This document shows, piece after piece, positions 14,709 through 21,625 of a stretch of DNA of 21,625 nucleotides. Every line of letters begins with the position of its first letter. The first letter of the stretch is position 1. This DNA comes from CAYXDO01 sp964463485 (lineage in GTDB: Bacteria > Myxococcota > Kuafuiibacteriia > Kuafuiibacteriales > Kuafuiibacteriaceae): NCBI GenBank assembly GCA_964463485.1, contig CAYXDO010000180.1, positions 1 through 21,625 on the forward strand. The letters are read 5' to 3'. Both the position numbers and the translations under genes were made by a program. The notes under the pieces were generated by a model, which was given only the letters and a program-made list of their open reading frames with translations, made no database searches and was not told the origin of the DNA.

Positions 14709-17015
14709 CTACCTTCGAGACGTAGGACGCCCGGGTGCCTGGCCGCTGGCCACGCTGACTTCTCGCAAGGCCTCGGCGTTGGTCGGGTCGAGCTCCAGCG
14801 CCCGCTTGAAATCGGCCAGGGACTGCTTCCTGTCGCCGCTGATCTTTCGGAGTCGGCCTTGAAGAATGTAGGCGTCGGCGAAGGGCTTGTCGCGTTCGAG
14901 GAGGAATTGGATGCCGTGAATGGCCGCAGCAACGGCGGTCCGCCGGTCGAGCTCGGAGGTGCCGAGCGCGCGGCAGTACAGGCTGTGTGCGCGATATCTG
15001 GACGCGTTGGTTGGATCGAGGCGCGCTGCTTTCTCCAGGAACATGAGTGCGTCGGCGTGCCAGCCGCGTTTCATCGCGGCGAGCATTTGATCGAAGGCCG
15101 CGGTGGCGGTGGTGGCTTGATGCACCGCGCTCGGACTCACGGCGGAGGGCATCGGTGCCATGTTGAGGGCCCGCACCAGCTCGATGGGTGTCGGGTCGCT
15201 CGACAAGCGAACGACCTCGAGCTCCTCGGCGACGGGCTCTGGCGGCTGGGGCGGTGGGGCCGCTGGCGGCGGTGGCGGCGGTGCGGCCGCCTCGGCGGAT
15301 CGAAAACGCTCGGCCGCACGGAATTTTTCTCCGAGCCCGAGCACGGCCCGCTCGAACAACGTGAACAACTCGGCCTTGGCGTCCGCGAGCTCCTCGAGCT
15401 CCGACCCTGGATCCGCGGAGGCGAAGGCTTGCTTCAGCTCCTCGATGCGAGCCTTCACCTGTTCTCTCGTCGCAGTCGCGGGGACCCCGAGGATTTCGGC
15501 GTCCGTCGCGGTCGAGAGTCGCCTGATTTCGACCCGGATGTTTTGTGCCTGCTGAAGCTGGGCGGCCTCCTGAGGGCTCGTGAGCTTGAGGATCTGAGCG
15601 TTGAGTCCGAGATGAATCACCTTCAGCGCGAGGGTGCGGAAGACGGGGTCGGGAGCATTTTGGAGGATCATTCGTACCGGCGCGCTCCGCGAGAGGACTT
15701 GTGCGACCGTTCGCTCGGCGTCCTCGAGCGGAATTTCGTCGAACGACAGTCCCTTGTCGGAAGGACCCACCACGTGCTCGGCGAGGGCGCGAAAGTCGAA
15801 CACCAAGTCCTGCGCATCGACCCCCTGCCGCCAAGCCCAGATGGGCCCCTCGTAGCGCTCCTCGAAGGCAGGAATCACAGGATCCGGAATGTCTTGGGCC
15901 ACGAATTGACACGATCCGGACCGCGCATTGATGAGTTTGATGAGTACTGCGAGAGACCACTCCCGGAGCGCCGTGGCCGCCACGAAAGGGTCGGCGCCAG
16001 ATTCGAGGGCCAGAGACGCCACGGTGGCAGAGTCTCCCGCGTGATCGGGTCCGATCCGCGGCGCGAGCTCGGCAGGGATGACTCCCGCGCGCTGGAAGTG
16101 GAGCGCGCAGGAGACTTCGGGTCCCCCGAGCACGGCGAGCTCGACGATTCTGCCCTCGGAGAAGTGCAGCCGAAAGGACTGCTGGCGTGTCTTGAACCGG
16201 AGCACGCCGGTCGCGCGGGCGCGGACCGAGCCGAGGATCACGCGCAGCGGCTGCACGTCGAAGCGAAGCTGAAAGACGCCCTCGGCTTCGGGATCGAGAT
16301 CGATGGGTAGCTCCTCGACGTTTCGCTGAATCGTGTAGATTTCTGGCGGCGGCTCGAGCGGGGCCAACTCAGCGGGGGCCAACTCGAGCGGCGAGAAATC
16401 GAAACTCATGCTTTCCGGAGTGGACGGCTCGACGGGCAGAGCGGGCTCGAACAAACTCTGATCCGAGGGAGGCACCGAGGGAGGCACCGAGTGGAGCTCC
16501 AGAGTCATAGGCTCGGGCTGGTCGGAGCCGATCGACGAGCCGGGAGAACCGAGCTCCAGCGGAAAATCATCCGATGCGTCCGACCCATTCGACCCATTCG
16601 ACCCATTCGACTCATTCGACTCATTCGACCCATTCGACCCATTCGACTCATTCGACCCATCGAGCATCGGGTCGGGAGGGAGCGTGTCGTGGCTCGGCGC
16701 GTCGAACTCGGCTTGGGCGTCGGGAACGAAGAGCGCGGGGACAGGCTCAGGAGTGAGCTCGAGCAGCTCGAGTCCGCGAATCAATCGACGATATCGCTCC
16801 GCGACCTCGAAGCGCCCGCTGCTCTCGGCGCAGCGCGCGGTGAGCTCGAGGGTCTCGCGATCATCGGGGTGGTCGCCCAGCAAAGCTCGACAATGATCGA
16901 ACGCTTCGAGCCCGCGAGCTGCTTGGAGGAGCAACGCGACGAGGTGGCGCCGAAGCGGCGTGTTGTTGGGATCCCGCGCCACGGCGTCGCTCAAAGCCGT
17001 GATCACCGCTTCCAT
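14709..17015 (-). CDS. TPR / DUF4388 (PATAN) / J-like scaffold protein
   Basis: The 768-residue protein is modular. Residues 1-110 are TPR-like (LRRHLVALLLQAARGLEAFD). Residues about 118-145 are a Ser-Asn-Gly/Glu low-complexity repeat. A DUF4388 domain (ATGVLRFKTRQQSFRLHFSE) lies around 245-330. A DnaJ-like helical segment (AEILGVPATATREQVKARI) lies around 505-565. A proline stretch is near 575-592, and C-terminal TPRs (AFDQMLAAMKRGWHADALMF to LADFKRALELDPTNAEAL) close the protein. In myxobacteria such DUF4388/TPR proteins act as adaptors in motility or signalling; the partner is unknown. ATG 17015 begins the TPR repeat directly; an upstream in-frame ATG would add an arginine-rich, unlikely extension. 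The ribosome site is weak. Confidence 0.85.
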   Translation of the reverse strand: MEAVITALSDAVARDPNNTPLRRHLVALLLQAARGLEAFDHCRALLGDHPDDRETLELTARCAESSGRFEVAERYRRLIRGLELLELTPEPVPALFVPDAQAEFDAPSHDTLPPDPMLDGSNESNGSNGSNESNESNGSNGSNGSDASDDFPLELGSPGSSIGSDQPEPMTLELHSVPPSVPPSDQSLFEPALPVEPSTPESMSFDFSPLELAPAELAPLEPPPEIYTIQRNVEELPIDLDPEAEGVFQLRFDVQPLRVILGSVRARATGVLRFKTRQQSFRLHFSEGRIVELAVLGGPEVSCALHFQRAGVIPAELAPRIGPDHAGDSATVASLALESGADPFVAATALREWSLAVLIKLINARSGSCQFVAQDIPDPVIPAFEERYEGPIWAWRQGVDAQDLVFDFRALAEHVVGPSDKGLSFDEIPLEDAERTVAQVLSRSAPVRMILQNAPDPVFRTLALKVIHLGLNAQILKLTSPQEAAQLQQAQNIRVEIRRLSTATDAEILGVPATATREQVKARIEELKQAFASADPGSELEELADAKAELFTLFERAVLGLGEKFRAAERFRSAEAAAPPPPPPAAPPPQPPEPVAEELEVVRLSSDPTPIELVRALNMAPMPSAVSPSAVHQATTATAAFDQMLAAMKRGWHADALMFLEKAARLDPTNASRYRAHSLYCRALGTSELDRRTAVAAAIHGIQFLLERDKPFADAYILQGRLRKISGDRKQSLADFKRALELDPTNAEALREVSVASGQAPGRPTSRR
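16582..16653 (-). repeat. In-frame 9-bp coding minisatellite (8 units)
   Basis: Eight consecutive 9-bp units, GACCCATTC or GACTCATTC on the + strand, encode Ser-Asn-Gly or Ser-Asn-Glu on the - strand. Units differ at one base only, and a partial ninth follows. Copy changes would keep frame and alter linker length between the TPR and DUF4388 parts. Confidence 0.9.
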
Positions 17016-17148
17016 GGGGCGGAGCTTATCAGGAAAGAGGCCGAGAGACTGCAACGTCAAGTCGCGTAGTCGCGTGCGGACATGATTACGATTACCGGAC
17101 CGGGTACGGGCACGGCACGGGCGCGGGCACGCTCGTGGCCTCAAAACT

Positions 17149-17212
17149 GTCGACTGTCGACACTGTCGACCGTGAACGGCCACGCCCACTGTATGCTTCC
17201 AGGTTTACCTGG
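17149..17212. repeat. Clustered GTCGAC sites and a CCAGGT-TT-ACCTGG palindrome
   Basis: The 203-bp gap between the scaffold and glycosyltransferase genes holds three GTCGAC palindromes within 22 bp (17149-17170) and an inverted repeat with 6-bp arms at 17199-17212, seven bases before the glycosyltransferase stop. These could be operator or terminator elements. The rest of the gap is a G-rich run of degenerate ACGGGC units with no gene. Confidence 0.35.
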
Positions 17213-17218
17213 CTAGAC

Positions 17219-18355
17219 TTAGAGCAGCGATCGAAGGAGCTCCGCGACTCGAGCGATTTGGTAGGACCACGTGAGGTCCTCTGGCATCGGTCGAGCTTCC
17301 CTTCGTTGGGCCAGCGCGGAGATGGCTCTGGCGGCGCCGTCCGCGTCCTCGGGGGATACCGAGATTCCGGCGTCGTAGCGTTCGATGAGCTCGCGCGCTT
17401 CTCCTTCAGGGAGTAGGCCGAGGACAGGTCGGCCGGACGCCAGGTACTCTGGAAGCTTCTGAGTTCGCCAGTATCCGTACACAGGATCGTCCGGCAACAC
17501 GACGGCCAACACGTCCGCGCGCTGCATCCTCTCGACGGATTCGGCTTGGGTGACGAAACCGAGAGAGGAGAGCTCAGCGCCGTATTTCTTCACCGCTCGC
17601 GCGAGGGTTCCGTCGAAGTCGTCGCCAGCGTGCTCGAGGCGCGCGCCCGCTTTGACGACCGCCCGAACCAACGGCTCTGGATCGATCGGGTCGTAAATGC
17701 TCCCATAAAAGCCCACGGTGATTTTGCCAGGAGTAGGTGAGTACGAGTGAACGAACAGCTCGGGGTCATAGCCGTTGAAGAACGAGCGAACCTTGAGGTC
17801 TGGGCGAGCACGGCGCGCCATGGCCGTGGTCATACGCTCGGTGGCGCAGAGCACCGCGGACGCGGAGGTCACGAGACGCCACTCCAAGGTTTGGTGGAGA
17901 AATCGATGAATCGGGGTCGGCGCGGCCAGGTAGGGATAGTCGATCCACGGGTCGCGGAAGTCGGCGACGAAGGGGCAGCCGTGACGTTTGGCGAGGAGGG
18001 TGCCGGCCAAGAGCATGGAATAGGGTGGCGAGCTTGCGAGCACCAAGTCGGGGCGCACGTCGGACCCCGCCCAGAGAATTTGGGGGAGGTCGACCACGTG
18101 TTCGTCGGGCACTTCGAGCCACGGTACGAGGGCGCGATAGGCTCGACCGAGTTTGACGCTCTTTGCGCCGGCTCGAAAACGCGCGGCGGTGGAGTCGTAC
18201 CGCGTCGTGGGATCGCCGGTCGAGGCGATCACGATGGGTTCGAAGCCGAGCTTGGAGAGTCCTTGGACGAGCGCGCCCATACGGCGGACTCCACCGCCTT
18301 TGTGAGGCGGAAAGTCACGAGTGAGGACGAGGACTCGCGGATTCTTCGACGTCAC
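17219..18355 (-). CDS. GT4-type glycosyltransferase
   Basis: The 378-residue protein has a GT-B fold: an N-terminal LVLTRDFPPHKGGGVRRMG acceptor-side loop, a central FVADFRDPWIDYPY, a second domain starting ITVGFYGSIYDPID, and a C-terminal KLPEYLASGRPVLGLLPEGE nucleotide-sugar binding segment. It should transfer a sugar to a surface polysaccharide or glycolipid; donor and acceptor are not predictable. The start is GTG 18355 (MTSKNPRVLVL). No other polysaccharide genes are adjacent, so it seems isolated, or associated with the kinase-like gene 48 bp upstream. Confidence 0.85.
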   Translation of the reverse strand: MTSKNPRVLVLTRDFPPHKGGGVRRMGALVQGLSKLGFEPIVIASTGDPTTRYDSTAARFRAGAKSVKLGRAYRALVPWLEVPDEHVVDLPQILWAGSDVRPDLVLASSPPYSMLLAGTLLAKRHGCPFVADFRDPWIDYPYLAAPTPIHRFLHQTLEWRLVTSASAVLCATERMTTAMARRARPDLKVRSFFNGYDPELFVHSYSPTPGKITVGFYGSIYDPIDPEPLVRAVVKAGARLEHAGDDFDGTLARAVKKYGAELSSLGFVTQAESVERMQRADVLAVVLPDDPVYGYWRTQKLPEYLASGRPVLGLLPEGEARELIERYDAGISVSPEDADGAARAISALAQRREARPMPEDLTWSYQIARVAELLRSLL

Positions 18356-18403
18356 GCGGGCCTCGATGCGATCGTCACATTCATACCTGGTAGACTCGCC
18401 TAC

Positions 18404-19564
18404 TCATCGCCCGAAAGCTACCCAGAGCGCGAGCGAAGTGAGCACCGCGCCCACGACGATGAACGCGATCGTCGCCGCGGAGAGTCGAGGAGTGACGTAG
18501 GCGGGCTGCGAGACGAGGGTGTCGTGGGGCTCGGCGGGGGACGGAGGGTTGACGATGGACTCATCGATGGGTGTGGGCGGGAGCGCCCTCGGGCGGTCGA
18601 AGACCGTCGGGTCGGGCTCGAGCAGTGATGATTTGGCGCCACGGGATGGCGCGATCCGAGGCCCGGGCGGGCGAGACGCGCGAGCTTCCTTCTCCACGAC
18701 CCCTTCGAGCGCCGTCACCAAGGCTTCGGCGGAGGAAGGCCGTTTGTCGGGGTCTTTTTCGAGGCACTGTCGCACGACCTCGTCGAACCACGAAGACGGT
18801 GCGCGGGCGAAGCGCTTGGTCGACAGCGGCGGCACAGGCTCGAGCAGATGGCCTCGCGCGACCTGCACTTTGGTCGGGCCCGAGAAGGGCCCCTCCCCGC
18901 CCACCAGAGAGTACAAGATGACTCCGATCGCATAGACGTCGGAGCGAGGGTCGGGGTCTCCTTGGGAAATCTGCTCGGGCGAGAGGTACTCAGGGGAGCC
19001 GGAGGAACCCATCGCAGTGGCGGTGACGTCCTCCTCGCCGCCCGTCGCGGTCACTCTGGCCAGGCCGAATCCGAGGATCTTGATGACGTCCAGGTTGCCG
19101 TCGTCCTCTGGCCGCGAGGTGAGCAGCAAATTGGCCGGCTTGAGGTTTCGGTGCACGATGCCCGCCTCGTGGACCGCTCGCATGCCGCGGGCGATCTGGA
19201 GCCCGAGCTGGGTGATCCTTCGGAGATCGAGCGGAGGCTCGCCTTCGATGATTTCTGCGAGCGTACGGCCCTCGAGGAGCTCCATCGCCAGGAACGGCTG
19301 GCCGGGCCAGACCTCTCCGAAGTCATGAATGGTGACGACGTTGGCGTGGTGGAGCTTGGCGAGTGATGACGCCTCTCGTTCGAAACGCCGAGAGACCCGA
19401 CGCGGATCGGTCGAGAGTGGATAGATTTTGAGTGCGACATTTCGTGAGAGGTTGAGTTGGATCGCCTGCCAGATCTGAGAGGTGTCCTTGGCCGTGGCGA
19501 TGGGCTCGACGAGCTGGTATCGGTCGAGGACGACGGCGCCTCTGACGATCTGGGGTGGGTTCAC
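18404..19564 (-). CDS. Membrane-anchored Ser/Thr protein pseudokinase
   Basis: The 386-residue protein has the eukaryote-like bacterial kinase layout and a C-terminal transmembrane helix (IAFIVVGAVLTSLALWVAF). Three key features are lost. The glycine loop reads PIATAKDTSQIW. The catalytic loop reads GIVHRNLKPANLLL, with N140 in place of aspartate (codon AAC). The DFG motif reads ILGFGLA, with G165 in place of aspartate (codon GGA). K46 (ALKIY), the APE-like SPEYLSPEQ and the later DVYAIGVILYSL lobe are kept. It is therefore predicted not to phosphorylate, and may act as a scaffold or sensor. It lies 32 bp downstream of the AAA ATPase gene and is probably co-transcribed with it. Confidence 0.9.
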   Translation of the reverse strand: MNPPQIVRGAVVLDRYQLVEPIATAKDTSQIWQAIQLNLSRNVALKIYPLSTDPRRVSRRFEREASSLAKLHHANVVTIHDFGEVWPGQPFLAMELLEGRTLAEIIEGEPPLDLRRITQLGLQIARGMRAVHEAGIVHRNLKPANLLLTSRPEDDGNLDVIKILGFGLARVTATGGEEDVTATAMGSSGSPEYLSPEQISQGDPDPRSDVYAIGVILYSLVGGEGPFSGPTKVQVARGHLLEPVPPLSTKRFARAPSSWFDEVVRQCLEKDPDKRPSSAEALVTALEGVVEKEARASRPPGPRIAPSRGAKSSLLEPDPTVFDRPRALPPTPIDESIVNPPSPAEPHDTLVSQPAYVTPRLSAATIAFIVVGAVLTSLALWVAFGR

Positions 19565-19596
19565 GGTCGGCCCTCGTCACGGCGCCGGCTCGACAT

Positions 19597-21420
19597 TCAG
19601 AGCGACTTCCGTTCGAGGAGCGCGAGGCGCTCCTGAAGCTCCGACAGCGGGATTTGTTGGTAACGTTTCGGCAGGAGGCTGCGGCTCGAGCTCTCGAAGA
19701 CGGCGAGGAGCTCCATGTACTCGAGCATGAAGACGTCGCGAGACGGCAGGTAGTCGCCGATCGCCCGCTCGAAGATCAGCGCGGTGGCGCGGCTCCCCTC
19801 GTTCTGGGCGATGTCGTTGGCCAAGACGGTGACCGCCTCGATGTCTGCGTTGCTGTAGCCGAGCATTTTCTCGGACACCTTCGGACGATCGCGCGGGAAC
19901 ACGAGGTCGGAGTCCACTTTTTGTCGGCGGAGCTGCGCCTCGAGCACCAGCTCCACGTCGTCACACTCCTGCGCGTAGAAGAAGGGAATCTTCCGATCCA
20001 ACCGACCTGCGCGTTTGATGTCGGCGTCGAGCTTGTCGGGACGGTTGGTCATCATCACGAACAACACGCGCCCGCGATTGGTCGTGTCACTCATGAACTC
20101 CTTGAGCCGAGCGATCACGCGGCTCGACGTACCGCCGTCGCCGTCGCCGTCGCTCGAGGTGTTGCCAAAAGCACGGTCTCCTTCGTCCACGATGACGAGG
20201 ATGTTGCCGATGGCTTTGACGACGCCGAGGATCTTCTCGAGATTTCCTTCGGTGGAACCCACCCACTTGCTGCGGAAATTCTTGAGCTTGATGGCAGTCA
20301 GGCCCGAGGATCGAGCGAACGCTTCGGCGACGAAGGTCTTCCCGGAACCCATCGGCCCGGTGAACAACAGCCCCATCGGTACCCGCCGCGTGTGACCTTC
20401 GCGGATGTTCCGCGCGATCCCCATGAGCTCGCGTTTCACTCCCTCCATGCCGCCCACGTCCGAGAGATCATGAGTCGGCTCCACGAACTCGATCAGACCA
20501 AAGCACTCTTTTTCGAGGATCTCGCGCTTTCGTTTCTTGAGTACTGTGAGCACGTCCTGCCAGCGGTCCTTCTGATCGGGCGCGACAGGAGGAGGCGCGC
20601 CCTCCGGTCGCAGGAGCGTCTTGATCTCGTCGTGAGTCTGGCCGACGAAAATGCGGGCGAGCTTTTCGGCGCGCTCGCGAGCCGCTGGGCTGTCGCCGAG
20701 CAATCGGAGGATGAAGGCTTTGCGCTCCGAGACTTCCTCCTCAGCGTCCTCTCCGGGGGCGAGAATGCCGCGGATCTGGACGTTCTTGAGGCCGGCGGAC
20801 ATCTCGGCGAGGCGATTCACCGACCGTTCCTCTGCGTCGGGCTCGAGCAGTCGGATGAGTATCTTCCTAGTGTCCTCGTCCGGGAGCGGGACGTTGATGG
20901 ACGTGATTTTCGGGTTGGAGACGAGCTTCTGGTTGAGCTCGGTGAGTTGCTCGGCGATGAGGACGACGATGTTGTCGGCGTTGTCGAAGCGGCGGTCGAG
21001 GCTCCAGCGGTGGATGCGAGTGACCGCTTTTCGGTCGGCTTCGGAGAGGAAGGTGGTCTCGCCGCGGGGCGCGACCATGTCCGCGTAGTCGACGACGAGA
21101 CCGACGCGGTCTTGCGTCAACAGCAAGTTCTCGAGGGTCTCGACCGCTTTTTCGGGATCGGAGGATCGGACGAGGTCCTCGAGCTTGTCGATCTTCGCCT
21201 CCTTCTTGCGGATCTTGATGCCGGTCGAGATGTTGTACTGGACGATGAGGCTCTTCGACTTGAGCAGCACGTCGGAGACGAAGTCGGAGAGCGGGGTGAG
21301 CTTGTCGTCGTAGAGGATGAGGTCGAAGACGTTGCCATGGAGGACGAAGACGGAGGACTCACCGCGAAGGTAAGTCGCGCGGAGCTCTTCGGCCCAGTTG
21401 GGGAGGGTCCGGTCGGCCAT
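19597..21420 (-). CDS. Ycf46-like AAA+ ATPase
   Basis: The 607-residue protein has a C-terminal AAA+ module with Walker A FTGPMGSGKTFVAEA (near 350), Walker B ILVIVDEGDRAFG (near 405), sensor 1 VMMTNRPDKLDADI, and arginine finger region RAGRLDRKIPFF. The N-terminal 300 residues look like a degenerate second AAA domain (VFVLHGNVFDLILYDD, VVLIAEQLTELNQKL) without Walker A. This two-part shape matches Ycf46 proteins, whose role is not well defined. ATG 21420 gives a normal start (MADRTLPNWAEEL) but lacks a clear Shine-Dalgarno. It begins a likely operon with the pseudokinase. Confidence 0.85.
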   Translation of the reverse strand: MADRTLPNWAEELRATYLRGESSVFVLHGNVFDLILYDDKLTPLSDFVSDVLLKSKSLIVQYNISTGIKIRKKEAKIDKLEDLVRSSDPEKAVETLENLLLTQDRVGLVVDYADMVAPRGETTFLSEADRKAVTRIHRWSLDRRFDNADNIVVLIAEQLTELNQKLVSNPKITSINVPLPDEDTRKILIRLLEPDAEERSVNRLAEMSAGLKNVQIRGILAPGEDAEEEVSERKAFILRLLGDSPAARERAEKLARIFVGQTHDEIKTLLRPEGAPPPVAPDQKDRWQDVLTVLKKRKREILEKECFGLIEFVEPTHDLSDVGGMEGVKRELMGIARNIREGHTRRVPMGLLFTGPMGSGKTFVAEAFARSSGLTAIKLKNFRSKWVGSTEGNLEKILGVVKAIGNILVIVDEGDRAFGNTSSDGDGDGGTSSRVIARLKEFMSDTTNRGRVLFVMMTNRPDKLDADIKRAGRLDRKIPFFYAQECDDVELVLEAQLRRQKVDSDLVFPRDRPKVSEKMLGYSNADIEAVTVLANDIAQNEGSRATALIFERAIGDYLPSRDVFMLEYMELLAVFESSSRSLLPKRYQQIPLSELQERLALLERKSL

Positions 21421-21535
21421 GCCCCACGCGTATCAAACGCGGGCGTCGGAAGAAAGCGGGGTGCGGAGCCTCTTTGAACAACAGCAGCGTGACCTCGATG
21501 ATCATCGGAGGGCTGAAGCGCGTCTGTCTGCTCAC

Positions 21536-21625
21536 TCATCTCGCGGACCCGAGAATCCCGGCAACCACCCTCACCACGCGGGCCCTCGACCAAACAAAGC
21601 GGAGACGAAGGGATTCGAAAGCTTG
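21536..21625 (-). CDS. Possible C-terminal end of a gene entering from the right edge
   Basis: On the - strand an open frame from the right edge reads FESLRLRFVWSRARVVRVVA and stops at 21536-21538. The fragment is about 29 residues, arginine- and valine-rich, and not recognisable. The 115 bp between it and the ATPase start (21421-21535) show no convincing gene. Confidence 0.25.
   Translation of the reverse strand, partial: QAFESLRLRFVWSRARVVRVVAGILGSAR

Noticed and set aside
14634..16310. Long + strand open frame (558 codons)
   Set aside because: It is antisense to the TPR/DUF4388 gene; the peptide is arginine-, glycine- and leucine-rich with no domain.
16582..16660. Repeat array considered as CRISPR
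   Set aside because: Units are 9 bp with no spacers and lie inside a coding frame.
19555..21477. Very long open frame on the + strand (640 codons)
   Set aside because: It is antisense to the Ycf46-like ATPase, whose Walker and sensor motifs are clear. High GC keeps the opposite strand open.
21117..21593. 158-codon - strand frame at the right end
   Set aside because: Most of it is a shadow frame of the ATPase gene, and the serine-rich product has no domain, although its ATG does overlap an upstream stop.

Overview
The window looks like chromosome of a myxobacterium (Myxococcota, probably a Polyangia-type lineage). This is inferred from the high-GC codon use, several eukaryote-like kinase and phosphatase genes, secreted lipoproteins with propeller-like bodies, and a large TPR/DUF4388 protein. 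No rRNA, tRNA or CRISPR array was seen.

Part 1 (about 1-4880, + strand) is a decaying accessory or defence island. It starts with the 3' end of a DUF3883-like gene. A stretch with coding signal broken over several frames follows, then a 40-codon ORF coupled to an orphan DarG-like macrodomain. Next come a shortened, possibly chimeric PD-(D/E)XK/DUF1156-like ORF, an intact AAA ATPase plus DUF4276 (TOPRIM-like) pair, and a Swt1-type HEPN gene cut short by an exact 10-bp tandem duplication. The island ends with a small protein followed by a retropepsin-like protease gene that carries at least one frameshift. The genes overlap by ATGA or GTGA junctions, as in an operon, but at least three are damaged.

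Part 2 (about 4881-9980) is mostly ordinary chromosome: two large lipoproteins, a TruC-like tRNA pseudouridine synthase, a metallophosphoesterase, and a Phd/VapC-type toxin-antitoxin pair with a direct-repeat operator candidate.

Part 3 (14525 down to 10010, - strand) is the most interesting intact system. It is a tightly packed four-gene operon: PP2C phosphatase, kinase with a zinc-ribbon and propeller-like tail, nicotinamidase-like cysteine hydrolase, and MIDAS-type vWA protein. The phosphatase/kinase/vWA trio matches the TerY-P or YegK/YegI/YegL type of signalling triad. The nicotinamidase-like enzyme embedded in it is the unusual part and suggests a link to NAD metabolism. A start-less coding remnant lies 11 bp upstream of the first gene.

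Part 4 (21420 down to 14709, - strand) holds a Ycf46-like AAA ATPase, a membrane-anchored Ser/Thr kinase homologue that has lost both catalytic aspartates and the glycine loop (a pseudokinase), a GT4-type glycosyltransferase, and a 768-residue TPR/DUF4388/J-like scaffold with an in-frame 9-bp minisatellite.
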